DNA of 7,424 bases. Source: Acidobacteriota bacterium. Lineage in GTDB: Bacteria; Acidobacteriota; Vicinamibacteria; Vicinamibacterales; 2-12-FULL-66-21. Under the pieces are notes generated by a model. The model did no database searches. It saw only the letters and a list, made by a program, of their open reading frames with translations, and had not been told where the DNA came from. This document shows positions 1-5,598 of the stretch, piece after piece (position 1 is the first letter of the stretch; every line of letters starts with the position of its first letter). The translations under genes were made by a program, and so were the position numbers. The stretch lies in NCBI GenBank assembly GCA_013817065.1, contig JACDDJ010000212.1, positions 1-7,424 on the forward strand, given 5' to 3'.

Positions 1-566
1 CGCTGCGGCAGCTCGGCGTGAACCAGGAGAGGCAGGCTGGCATGCGCAAGCGCGGGCATTGCCCGGCGAAGGTCGGCGTCAGTGACGTGGTCGAACTCGT
101 CGACGCCGGACGGAGAGAGAAAGCACTTGAACCCGAGCACGCCCGCGTGCGCGAGGGCTTCGATCTCATGCGCATTGCCAGGGACGACGCCGCCCCAGAA
201 TCCGATATCGACGTGACACTGCCCTGCTGCCGCCTGGCGTTTCGCATCGAGCGCGGCCACGGTCGTCGTTGCGGGGATGCTGTTGAGCGGCATGTCGACC
301 AGCGTCGTCAAGCCGCCGGCGGCGGCGGCCCGCGTCGCGGTGGCGAAGCCCTCCCACTCGGTACGACCCGGTTCGTTGATGTGGACGTGGGTGTCGACCA
401 GGCCTGGCATGACGACCAGCTGACCCGCCTCGATGGTGAAGACGTCCGGCTCGGCGTGGGCAAACGGAAGGATTCCCGTAATGCGGCCGCCAGCGATGCT
501 GATGGTCGCTGCACCGATGCCGTCCGGCAAGAGGACGCGTTCGCCCCGGACAAGAAGGTCGGCCAT
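1..566 (-). CDS. allB: Allantoinase, N-terminal part (cut by left window edge)
   Basis: Cytosolic amidohydrolase that opens the hydantoin ring of allantoin to give allantoate. The frame starts at ATG 566 and stays open to the edge, giving 188 codons; bacterial allantoinases are about 450 residues, so more than half is missing. Seen directly: a cyclic-amidohydrolase N-terminus (MADLLVRGERVLLPDG), the metal-binding motif VDTHVHINEPGRTEWEGF with His60 and His62, GFKCFLSPSGVDEF with the lysine expected to be carbamylated at about Lys147, and LLVHAELPQ with a further likely metal ligand at His183. The remaining ligands lie outside the window. The start is fixed by tight packing behind uricase: the uricase stop and this ATG form TGACATG, with one base between them, which suggests translational coupling and co-transcription. 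Dihydropyrimidinase or dihydroorotase are alternatives, but the GVDEF segment and the urate-gene context favour allantoinase. Confidence 0.93.
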   Translation of the reverse strand, partial: MADLLVRGERVLLPDGIGAATISIAGGRITGILPFAHAEPDVFTIEAGQLVVMPGLVDTHVHINEPGRTEWEGFATATRAAAAGGLTTLVDMPLNSIPATTTVAALDAKRQAAAGQCHVDIGFWGGVVPGNAHEIEALAHAGVLGFKCFLSPSGVDEFDHVTDADLRRAMPALAHASLPLLVHAELPQ

Positions 567-567
567 G

Positions 568-1401
568 TCAGCGCGTGATCGTCGCCTGTATCAAGCCGTG
601 CGGCTCGTCGGTCGGAACGAAGATCTCGTTCCGGTTCTCGAGTCCCAGCCTTGACAGGTCGAACGGCAGATGGTGCTTGTTCGGCATGACCAGGCGAATC
701 GCCGTGATCTCACCGATCGCGTCGAGCACCGCCTCCCCCATGGCGTGCAGGGTGTGCTGGACGGATTCGCTGTGGTGATTGGCGAAGGTATCGAGCAGGA
801 TGCGGCGAGCGGCGTCCCAGGCCGGGCCGAAGTCCATGTCGTGCTCGCGGTAGCGCCACGTGGCGGTCAGCGCCGTCGCCAGCAATCGATCGCGGGTCTC
901 GGGGAGGGTGGTGTACTCGTCGGTCAGAAAACGATCGAACGCGGAGCCGGCCGACTTGAGGACGAGCAGGTCGGCGATGCCGCTCCAGAGAATCGAGCGC
1001 CGCCGGTTCACCTGCAGGCTGACGGTGCGAACCTCGGGCCCGGTGCGGACGAAAGCGTGGTCGTGCTCGCGCTCGCCGTTGCGAATCCGGCTCCACAGGT
1101 GCTCGGTCATGTCGATGGTGACCCTGACGAGGCGCGGATTGCGGTCGAGGAAGTGGCAGCCAAGGCGCAGCGCGAACGGTTCGGGATCGGTGATCGCACC
1201 CTGCGCGGCGAGCGCGTACACGGTGTTCTTCATGGTATCGGTGGGCAGCACGCTGGTATTGTCGCCATCCGTGTAGGATTCGTCGTACGCTCCCTTGAAC
1301 TGAATTGCGACGGTCAGGTCGCGCAGCGTGTGACGGTTACCGTGCCGGCGCACCTGGACGAGACGAACCCGCGACTTGCCATACGCAGACTGGACGAGCA
1401 T
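568..1401 (-). CDS. pucL: Urate oxidase (uricase)
   Basis: Cofactor-free oxidase that converts urate and O2 to 5-hydroxyisourate and H2O2. It has 277 residues, close to the usual 280-300, and carries the two tandem T-fold halves of the family. Visible signature residues: YGKS with the catalytic lysine at Lys9, PTDTMKNT with the catalytic threonine at Thr54, SAGSAFDRFLTDEYTTLPE with the substrate-stacking Phe155, Arg172 in DRLLAT, Gln215 in SVQ, and MPNKHHLPFDLSRLGLENRN with Asn241 and His243. Residue roles are assigned by analogy with Aspergillus flavus uricase. The frame is open further upstream to 1818, but ATG 1401 gives a family-like N-terminus and has an AGGGGAG ribosome site six bases upstream. 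That upstream extension is antisense to allantoicase and is not family sequence. First gene of a minus-strand pair with allantoinase. No C-terminal or N-terminal fusion to UraD, unlike Bacillus PucL. Confidence 0.96.
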   Translation of the reverse strand: MLVQSAYGKSRVRLVQVRRHGNRHTLRDLTVAIQFKGAYDESYTDGDNTSVLPTDTMKNTVYALAAQGAITDPEPFALRLGCHFLDRNPRLVRVTIDMTEHLWSRIRNGEREHDHAFVRTGPEVRTVSLQVNRRRSILWSGIADLLVLKSAGSAFDRFLTDEYTTLPETRDRLLATALTATWRYREHDMDFGPAWDAARRILLDTFANHHSESVQHTLHAMGEAVLDAIGEITAIRLVMPNKHHLPFDLSRLGLENRNEIFVPTDEPHGLIQATITR

Positions 1402-2410
1402 GCACGACTCCCCTGAAACCACGCGCCGCGAACGTGGCGCGGATGATAGCACCCCCGACTTCCTGTCACTCGCCGATCTTGCGTCCGTGCGCGTCGGCGG
1501 TCGGGTCCTGGCGGCGAGCGACGATTTCTTCGCGCCGAAAGCCAATCTGCTCAAGCCCGGTCCGGCGATCTTCGTCCCAGGCAAGTACACGTCGAGGGGC
1601 AAGTGGATGGACGGCTGGGAGTCGCGGCGCAAACGCACCCCCGGCCACGACTGGTGCACCGTCCAACTCGGCATGCGCGGCGTGATCCGCGGTGTCGATG
1701 TCGATACCAGCTTCTTCACGGGGAACTTTCCGTCCCACTGCTCGATCGAGGCGCGGGATGGCAGGGCCGAATGGACGATGATCCTCGAGCAGGTCGAACT
1801 CCGGGGCGACAGCCACAACTACTTCGGCCTTACCGACGGCCGCCCGTGGACCCATCTGCGGCTCAACATCGTCCCCGACGGCGGCGTCGCGCGCCTGCGG
1901 GTGCATGGCGACGTCGTCGTCGACTGGAAGCGGGTGGCGCGCGGCGGCAAGACGGTGGACCTGGCCGCAATCTGGAACGGCGGGCTGGTGCTGGCCGTGA
2001 GCGACATGCATTACGGCGCGAAGGACAACATGCTGATGCCCGGGCGGGCAAAGAACATGGGGGACGGCTGGGAGACGAAGCGCCGGCGAGGGCCAGGACA
2101 TGACTGGGCCATCGTCCGTCTGGGCACACCCGGAACGATCACCCGGATCGAGATCGACACCAACCACTTCAAGGGCAACTATCCGGATCGCGCCTCGATC
2201 GAGGGCTGCCTTGCGCCGGGGGCGTCGCTCGGTGCGCTTGCCGTCGCGGCCTGGTCCGACGTCCTGCCGCAGGCGAAGCTGCGCCCGCATCATCGCCGCC
2301 TCTTCGCCAGGGAACTGGTCCATCGCGGCCCGGTGTCACACCTCCGCCTGAATATCTTTCCGGACGGCGGCGTCAGCCGCCTGCGCGTGCATGGCACTCC
2401 TGCGCGTTGA
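1400..2410 (+). CDS. alc: Allantoicase
   Basis: Allantoate amidinohydrolase, which yields ureidoglycolate and urea. It has 336 residues from ATG 1400; known allantoicases are about 330-345. The protein is two tandem copies of the allantoicase domain. Copy 1 has KWMDGWESRRKRTPGHDW (68-85), DVDTSFFTGN (100-109) and HLRLNIVPDGGVARLRVHG (152-170). Copy 2 has NMGDGWETKRRRGPGHDW (219-236), EIDTNHFKGN (251-260) and HLRLNIFPDGGVSRLRVHG (314-332). The family start region LADLASVRVGG..DDFFAP begins at about residue 24, so initiation must lie upstream. ATG 1400 is the only good in-frame choice (TTG 1376 lies deeper in uricase), but it lacks a clear Shine-Dalgarno. Its ATG shares bases 1400-1401 with the uricase start codon on the other strand. 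The 3' end overlaps the next gene by 20 bases. Using allantoicase rather than allantoate amidohydrolase means this route releases urea and leaves ureidoglycolate for a lyase encoded elsewhere. Confidence 0.95.
   Translation: MHDSPETTRRERGADDSTPDFLSLADLASVRVGGRVLAASDDFFAPKANLLKPGPAIFVPGKYTSRGKWMDGWESRRKRTPGHDWCTVQLGMRGVIRGVDVDTSFFTGNFPSHCSIEARDGRAEWTMILEQVELRGDSHNYFGLTDGRPWTHLRLNIVPDGGVARLRVHGDVVVDWKRVARGGKTVDLAAIWNGGLVLAVSDMHYGAKDNMLMPGRAKNMGDGWETKRRRGPGHDWAIVRLGTPGTITRIEIDTNHFKGNYPDRASIEGCLAPGASLGALAVAAWSDVLPQAKLRPHHRRLFARELVHRGPVSHLRLNIFPDGGVSRLRVHGTPAR
1408..1414 (-). promoter_or_regulatory. Ribosome binding site of urate oxidase
   Basis: AGGGGAG on the minus strand, with six bases between it and ATG 1401. 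It is the best Shine-Dalgarno match near any start in this window and decides the uricase start. It lies inside the first codons of allantoicase on the opposite strand, so the same bases carry two constraints. Confidence 0.6.
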
Positions 2411-2894
2411 CGCCGGCTCGACGGAAGAGGCCAGAGACCTGTTGCGCCGGACGTGCGGATCAACGCGGTGGGTGGACCGAATGCTGGCGCGGCGACCATT
2501 CGAGACCATCGAGGCGCTGCTCGGCGCAGCACGCGCCGAATGGTTCGCACTCACTCCGGCCGACTGGCTCCAGGCCTTTGCCGATCACCCGAGGATCGGG
2601 GACCGGGAACCTCTGGCGCGCAAATTCCCCGAAACGCACCACCTCGCCTCACGCGAGCAGGTCGAAGTCGCCGATGCTGGCGAAGACGTCCTCACCGCGC
2701 TCGCCGGCGGCAACACCGCCTATGAAGACAAGTTCGGCTTCATCTTCATCGTGTGCGCGACCGGTCTGGATGCGGAGACCATGCTGGCGAGACTGCGCGA
2801 GCGCCTCGACAACGACCCGTCGACGGAACTGCGGATCGCTGCCGAGGAGCAGGCGAAAATCACGGCGCTGAGACTCGCCGCCGCGTGTCAATGA
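2391..2894 (+). CDS. uraD: OHCU decarboxylase (2-oxo-4-hydroxy-4-carboxy-5-ureidoimidazoline decarboxylase)
   Basis: Decarboxylates OHCU stereospecifically to S-(+)-allantoin, the third step after urate. It has 167 residues, the usual size for the free-standing enzyme. Visible family motifs: STRWVDRMLARRPF (24-37), ADHPRIGDREPLARKF (64-79) with the presumed catalytic His66, ASREQ (86-90) with Glu89 and Gln90, the NTAYEDKFGFIFIVCATG core (108-125), and LDNDPSTELRIAAEEQAKI (139-157) with Arg148. The start at ATG 2391 lies 20 bases inside allantoicase in another frame. Later in-frame starts (for example ATG 2481) would cut into the conserved RWV segment, so 2391 is preferred. No strong ribosome site is seen, in keeping with translational coupling to allantoicase. 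Its expected partner UraH, the 5-hydroxyisourate hydrolase, is not adjacent. Confidence 0.95.
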   Translation: MALLRVDAGSTEEARDLLRRTCGSTRWVDRMLARRPFETIEALLGAARAEWFALTPADWLQAFADHPRIGDREPLARKFPETHHLASREQVEVADAGEDVLTALAGGNTAYEDKFGFIFIVCATGLDAETMLARLRERLDNDPSTELRIAAEEQAKITALRLAAACQ

Positions 2895-3060
2895 GAAATT
2901 CTTGATGCGGATTTTGATCGCGCGCTGCAAGGTGCTGGACCTGTAACGTGCGGCCGAGCCCGCGACCGGCGCGTTCGACGACGTCGTTCCATGAGAGCGG
3001 CTCGGGCCCGCCGCCGAAATCATACTTCCGCCCCGGCGTGGCGATCACGGCGGTGCCAAC
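2893..3060 (-). pseudogene. Relic resembling the C-terminal part of an NmrA/SDR-type NAD(P)-binding protein
   Basis: In the gap between uraD and the S9 peptidase, one minus-strand frame reads VIATPGRKYDFGGGPEPLSW (from about GTG 3048) followed by NDVVERAGRGLGRTLQVQHL. This resembles the downstream part of atypical short-chain dehydrogenase or NDUFA9-like proteins, which carry a pattern like YELGGPE.LSW.DVV...E...GR...V..VP. A stop (TGA) sits upstream in the same frame at about 3071-3073, and there is no Rossmann GXXGXXG segment, so only a fragment remains. The text turns unremarkable after about 2905 and the frame runs antisense into uraD. The match is from memory of the family pattern, not a search. 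It could be a chance frame in GC-rich DNA, but the clustered matches make that less likely. Confidence 0.45.
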
Positions 3061-3113
3061 TGAGCGCGCTGGTCACGATGCCTCGGCCGCATGCGTGTAA
3101 TGCGCGAAACAGC

Positions 3114-3119
3114 TACAAT
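3114..3119 (+). promoter_or_regulatory. Possible -10 element for the S9 peptidase gene
   Basis: TACAAT lies 41 bases upstream of ATG 3161 in a locally AT-richer patch, unlike its GC-rich surroundings. No convincing -35 hexamer is seen 16-18 bases further up, so this is only a candidate promoter. Confidence 0.3.
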
Positions 3120-3160
3120 TCCATTCCTTACACACGACTGACCCGCCTGTGGGTGTGATC

Positions 3161-5314
3161 ATGAGACTCATCAACCGACCGCTGACACTGAGCGCGCTCC
3201 TGCTCACGTTCGCGACACTCGTGCTGCCGCTCGGCGCGCAAACCGGCTCGTTCACCATGGAGCAGGTGAAGAGCTATCCCTTCCCCAACGAGCTTGCCGC
3301 CGCGGCTACCGGGGCGCGTATCGCCTGGGCATTCAACGAAGCGGGTAAGCGGAACGTCTGGGCCGCGGAAGGTCCCGACTGGAAGCCGCGAAAGCTCACC
3401 AGCTACGACACGGATGACGGACAGGCGCTCACCCGCGTGCAACTGTCACCCGACGGCAAGTGGGTGGTCTATCGCCGCGGTGGAGACGATGCGAACTGGG
3501 ACCAGGATGATTGGGGCTTTGCCGGCGTGAACCCGGCGTCGATGCCGGTCCAGCCGAAAATCGAGATCCTCGCGGTGCCGTTTGACGGCGGCGAGCCGAA
3601 GGTGCTGAGCGAGGGGGGTGACGAGCCGGTGATCTCCCCGTCCAGCGATCGTGTGCTGTTCGAGCGCGCGCGGCAGATATGGAGCGTGCCGATCGATGGC
3701 TCGCGCCCTGCCGCACCACTGTTCTTTGCCCGCGGCATCAGCAGCGACGCACAATTCTCTCCCGATGGATCGCGGATCGCGTTCGTGTCGGGGCGCGGGG
3801 ATCACGCCTTCATCGGCATCTACAAAGACGCGTCGACGCCGATCCAGTGGATCGCACCAACGACAAACCGTGATGGATCACCGCGCTGGTCGCCCGATGG
3901 ATCGCGCATCGCGTTCGTGCGTCGGCCGGGTAACGGCGGACCGCCGCAGTCGATGCTCGAGCCGCGGCATCAGCCGTGGAGCATCTGGACGGCCGACGCC
4001 GGCAGCGGTGAGGCGCGCCAGGTCTGGCGCGCGCCGGAAACGCTGCGCGGCTCCCCCCCGTCCACGCACGGCGGCACCAACCTGCACTACGCCGCCGGCG
4101 GTCGCATCGTGTTTCTGTCCTACCAGGACGGCTGGCCGCATCTCTACTCGGTGCCAGAAGCAGGCGGCGATGCGCTGTTGCTGACGCCGGGTGATTACAT
4201 GGCGGAATACATCCGGCTCTCACCCGATCGGCGGCACCTGCTCTTCACCGCCAACGCCGGCAAGACGCCCGGAGACATCGACCGCCGGCACATCGTCCGC
4301 GTGCCCGTCGATGAGGCCGCACCGGAGGTGCTGACGCCCGGCACCGGCCTGGAGTGGACGCCGGTGATGACCGGCGACGGCCGTTCGATCGCATTCATTG
4401 GCGCCACGGCGCAGCAGCCGCCGCTACCGGCCGTGATGCCGGCCGCTGGCGGTGCGGCGCGGCGGCTGGCGGAAGATCGCATCCCGGCCAATTTTCCCAC
4501 CCGCGAGCTGGTCGCGCCCCGCAGCATCACCTTCAAGGCGCCCGACGGTGTGACCGTGTATGCGCAGGTGTTCGAGCGCACCGGCGGCGCGGCGAAAAAA
4601 CCGGCGGTCATCTTCGTCCACGGCGGCCCGCCTCGGCAGATGCTGGCTGGCTGGCACTATTCCGATTACTACTCGAACGCCTATGCGGCGCAGCAGTACT
4701 TCGCGAGCCGGGGCTACGTCGCACTCTCGGTAAATTACCGCCTGGGGATCGGTTATGGCTACGACTTCCATCAGCCGCCAGATGCAGGGACGCGCGGCGC
4801 GTCCGAATACCAGGACGTCAAGGCGGCCGGCGAATACCTGCGCGGGCTGTCGCAGGTGGATGCGGCCCGCATCGGCGTCTGGGGCGGATCCTACGGCGGA
4901 TACCTGACCGCCATGGCGTTGGCGAAGGACTCGGACCTGTTTGCCGCAGGCGTGGACATCCACGGCGTCCACAACCGCGCCGACCGCCTCGCCGCGCCAT
5001 CAGATCGCTACGAACCGACAGACCGGGCCAAAGCCGCGGAAGTCGCATGGGCCTCGTCCCCAGTCGCCTACATGAAGACGTGGCGCTCCCCCGTGCTGCT
5101 GATCCACGGCGACGACGACCGGAACGTGCGGTTTGCTGAAACCGTGGATCTGGCGAGACGCCTGGCGCTAGCTGGTGTGCCCTACGAAGAGCTGATCATC
5201 CCCGACGATACGCACCACTTCATGCGGCACGCGAACTGGATCCGCGTGAACCAGGCGACATCGGACTTCTTCGACCGGAAACTCGAGGTCGCAGAACGCA
5301 GCCGAGCCAGATGA
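3161..5314 (+). CDS. S9 family prolyl-oligopeptidase-type serine peptidase, exported
   Basis: Likely a periplasmic dipeptidyl- or acylaminoacyl-type peptidase that trims peptides. It has 717 residues from ATG 3161; GTG 3149 would add four residues, but the ATG gives a clean signal peptide. The signal peptide (1 to about 26) has a basic start, a leucine-rich core and a likely cut after PLGA. A beta-propeller follows, with repeated SPDG-type blades: LSPDGKWVVY (95), FSPDGSRIAF (199), WSPDGSRIAF (243), LSPDRRHLLF (353) and a weaker one near 403. The alpha/beta hydrolase domain (about 465-710) has FVHGGP (485-490) for the oxyanion region, the nucleophile in GGSYGG at Ser577, HGDDDRNV with Asp653, and DDTHHF with His685, so the triad is complete. 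GGSYGG replaces the more common GWSYGG, which is tolerated in the family. Exact substrate preference cannot be read from sequence. It appears to be a single-gene unit, convergent with the DUF885 gene. Confidence 0.93.
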   Translation: MRLINRPLTLSALLLTFATLVLPLGAQTGSFTMEQVKSYPFPNELAAAATGARIAWAFNEAGKRNVWAAEGPDWKPRKLTSYDTDDGQALTRVQLSPDGKWVVYRRGGDDANWDQDDWGFAGVNPASMPVQPKIEILAVPFDGGEPKVLSEGGDEPVISPSSDRVLFERARQIWSVPIDGSRPAAPLFFARGISSDAQFSPDGSRIAFVSGRGDHAFIGIYKDASTPIQWIAPTTNRDGSPRWSPDGSRIAFVRRPGNGGPPQSMLEPRHQPWSIWTADAGSGEARQVWRAPETLRGSPPSTHGGTNLHYAAGGRIVFLSYQDGWPHLYSVPEAGGDALLLTPGDYMAEYIRLSPDRRHLLFTANAGKTPGDIDRRHIVRVPVDEAAPEVLTPGTGLEWTPVMTGDGRSIAFIGATAQQPPLPAVMPAAGGAARRLAEDRIPANFPTRELVAPRSITFKAPDGVTVYAQVFERTGGAAKKPAVIFVHGGPPRQMLAGWHYSDYYSNAYAAQQYFASRGYVALSVNYRLGIGYGYDFHQPPDAGTRGASEYQDVKAAGEYLRGLSQVDAARIGVWGGSYGGYLTAMALAKDSDLFAAGVDIHGVHNRADRLAAPSDRYEPTDRAKAAEVAWASSPVAYMKTWRSPVLLIHGDDDRNVRFAETVDLARRLALAGVPYEELIIPDDTHHFMRHANWIRVNQATSDFFDRKLEVAERSRAR
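3761..3919 (+). repeat. Two near-identical 27-base direct repeats encoding adjacent propeller blades
   Basis: Bases 3761-3787 and 3893-3919 differ at one position only (G3775 against C3907). Both encode PDGSRIAFV within consecutive propeller blades of the S9 peptidase. The repeat unit spacing is 132 bases, an exact multiple of three. The rest of the blades is much less similar, so this is either a locally conserved motif with the same codons or a trace of gene conversion between blades. Confidence 0.6.
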
Positions 5315-5316
5315 CC

Positions 5317-5332
5317 TCCGGCATGGGCCGGA
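5317..5332 (+). terminator. Small GC hairpin directly after the S9 peptidase stop
   Basis: TCCGGC-ATGG-GCCGGA forms a perfect 6-bp stem with a 4-base loop, starting two bases after the TGA at 5312-5314. There is no following T-run, so if it ends transcription it is not a classical intrinsic terminator. In GC-rich DNA a stem this short can occur by chance. Confidence 0.3.
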
Positions 5333-5482
5333 TGTCTCTGGAGCACCGCCAGCGGGACGCCGCGGCGAGAGATGCACATCCGCCACCGCCACTCGGCTGG
5401 AACCAAACGCGGCCCACGAGAGCCAGATTCGACTGACGACGATCTGGAGCACGAACACTCCGAGCGCACCCGCCACTGGGGA
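5332..5482 (-). pseudogene. Frameshifted relic of the C-terminal end of a DUF418 membrane protein
   Basis: On the minus strand, one frame reads SPVAGALGVFVLQIVVSR then IWLSWAAFG down to base 5402. The match then continues one base later, in another frame from 5400, as PAEWRWRMCISRRGVPL. Joined, this gives SRIWLSWAAFG/PAEWRWRMC, which closely follows the DUF418 C-terminal signature (SRLWL..F.FGP.EWLWR..TY....PLR). DUF418 proteins are multi-pass membrane proteins of about 350-420 residues; only the last helix and tail are visible, since the DUF885 gene occupies the DNA just upstream. A one-base insertion near 5401 (or a sequencing error) breaks the frame. The upstream part (5483-5596) is open in the first frame but not recognisable. 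Family assignment is from memory of the motif. Confidence 0.55.
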
Positions 5483-5569
5483 GACGACCTCGCCGTCGGT
5501 TCGTTCATCGACGACACACGGGTGAGAGCCGTTCAGGAAGGGCGGGAAGGTCACGGCGACCAATCGGCG

Positions 5570-5598
5570 GATCCTGTCCGCGGACGGCTCGGAGGATC
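5570..5598 (-). terminator. Compound inverted repeat at the end of the DUF885 gene
   Basis: The arms GATCCT (5570-5575) and AGGATC (5593-5598) enclose the perfect 10-base palindrome GTCCGCGGAC (5576-5585). The right arm overlaps the DUF885 stop codon by two bases. The position, right at the end of the minus-strand gene, suits a terminator or mRNA-stabilising structure, but no T-run follows on the minus strand. Confidence 0.25.

Noticed and set aside
1398..1403. GCATGC palindrome as an operator for a urate-responsive regulator
   Set aside because: Six bases are too short to support an operator; the palindrome is explained by the two overlapping start codons.
670..1416. 248-residue plus-strand frame across uricase
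   Set aside because: Antisense to uricase, no family motif, composition typical of a shadow.
1402..1818. N-terminal extension of the uricase frame giving a 416-residue protein
   Set aside because: The extension is antisense to allantoicase, lacks family similarity, and ATG 1401 has a good ribosome site and a normal uricase N-terminus.
1466..2323. 285-residue minus-strand frame across allantoicase
   Set aside because: Antisense to the two allantoicase repeats; its own internal repetition only mirrors that duplication.
5168..5563. 131-residue minus-strand frame taken as an intact gene
   Set aside because: Only its middle resembles DUF418 and the match leaves this frame near 5401; its end runs antisense into the S9 peptidase, so a relic is a better reading than a real gene.
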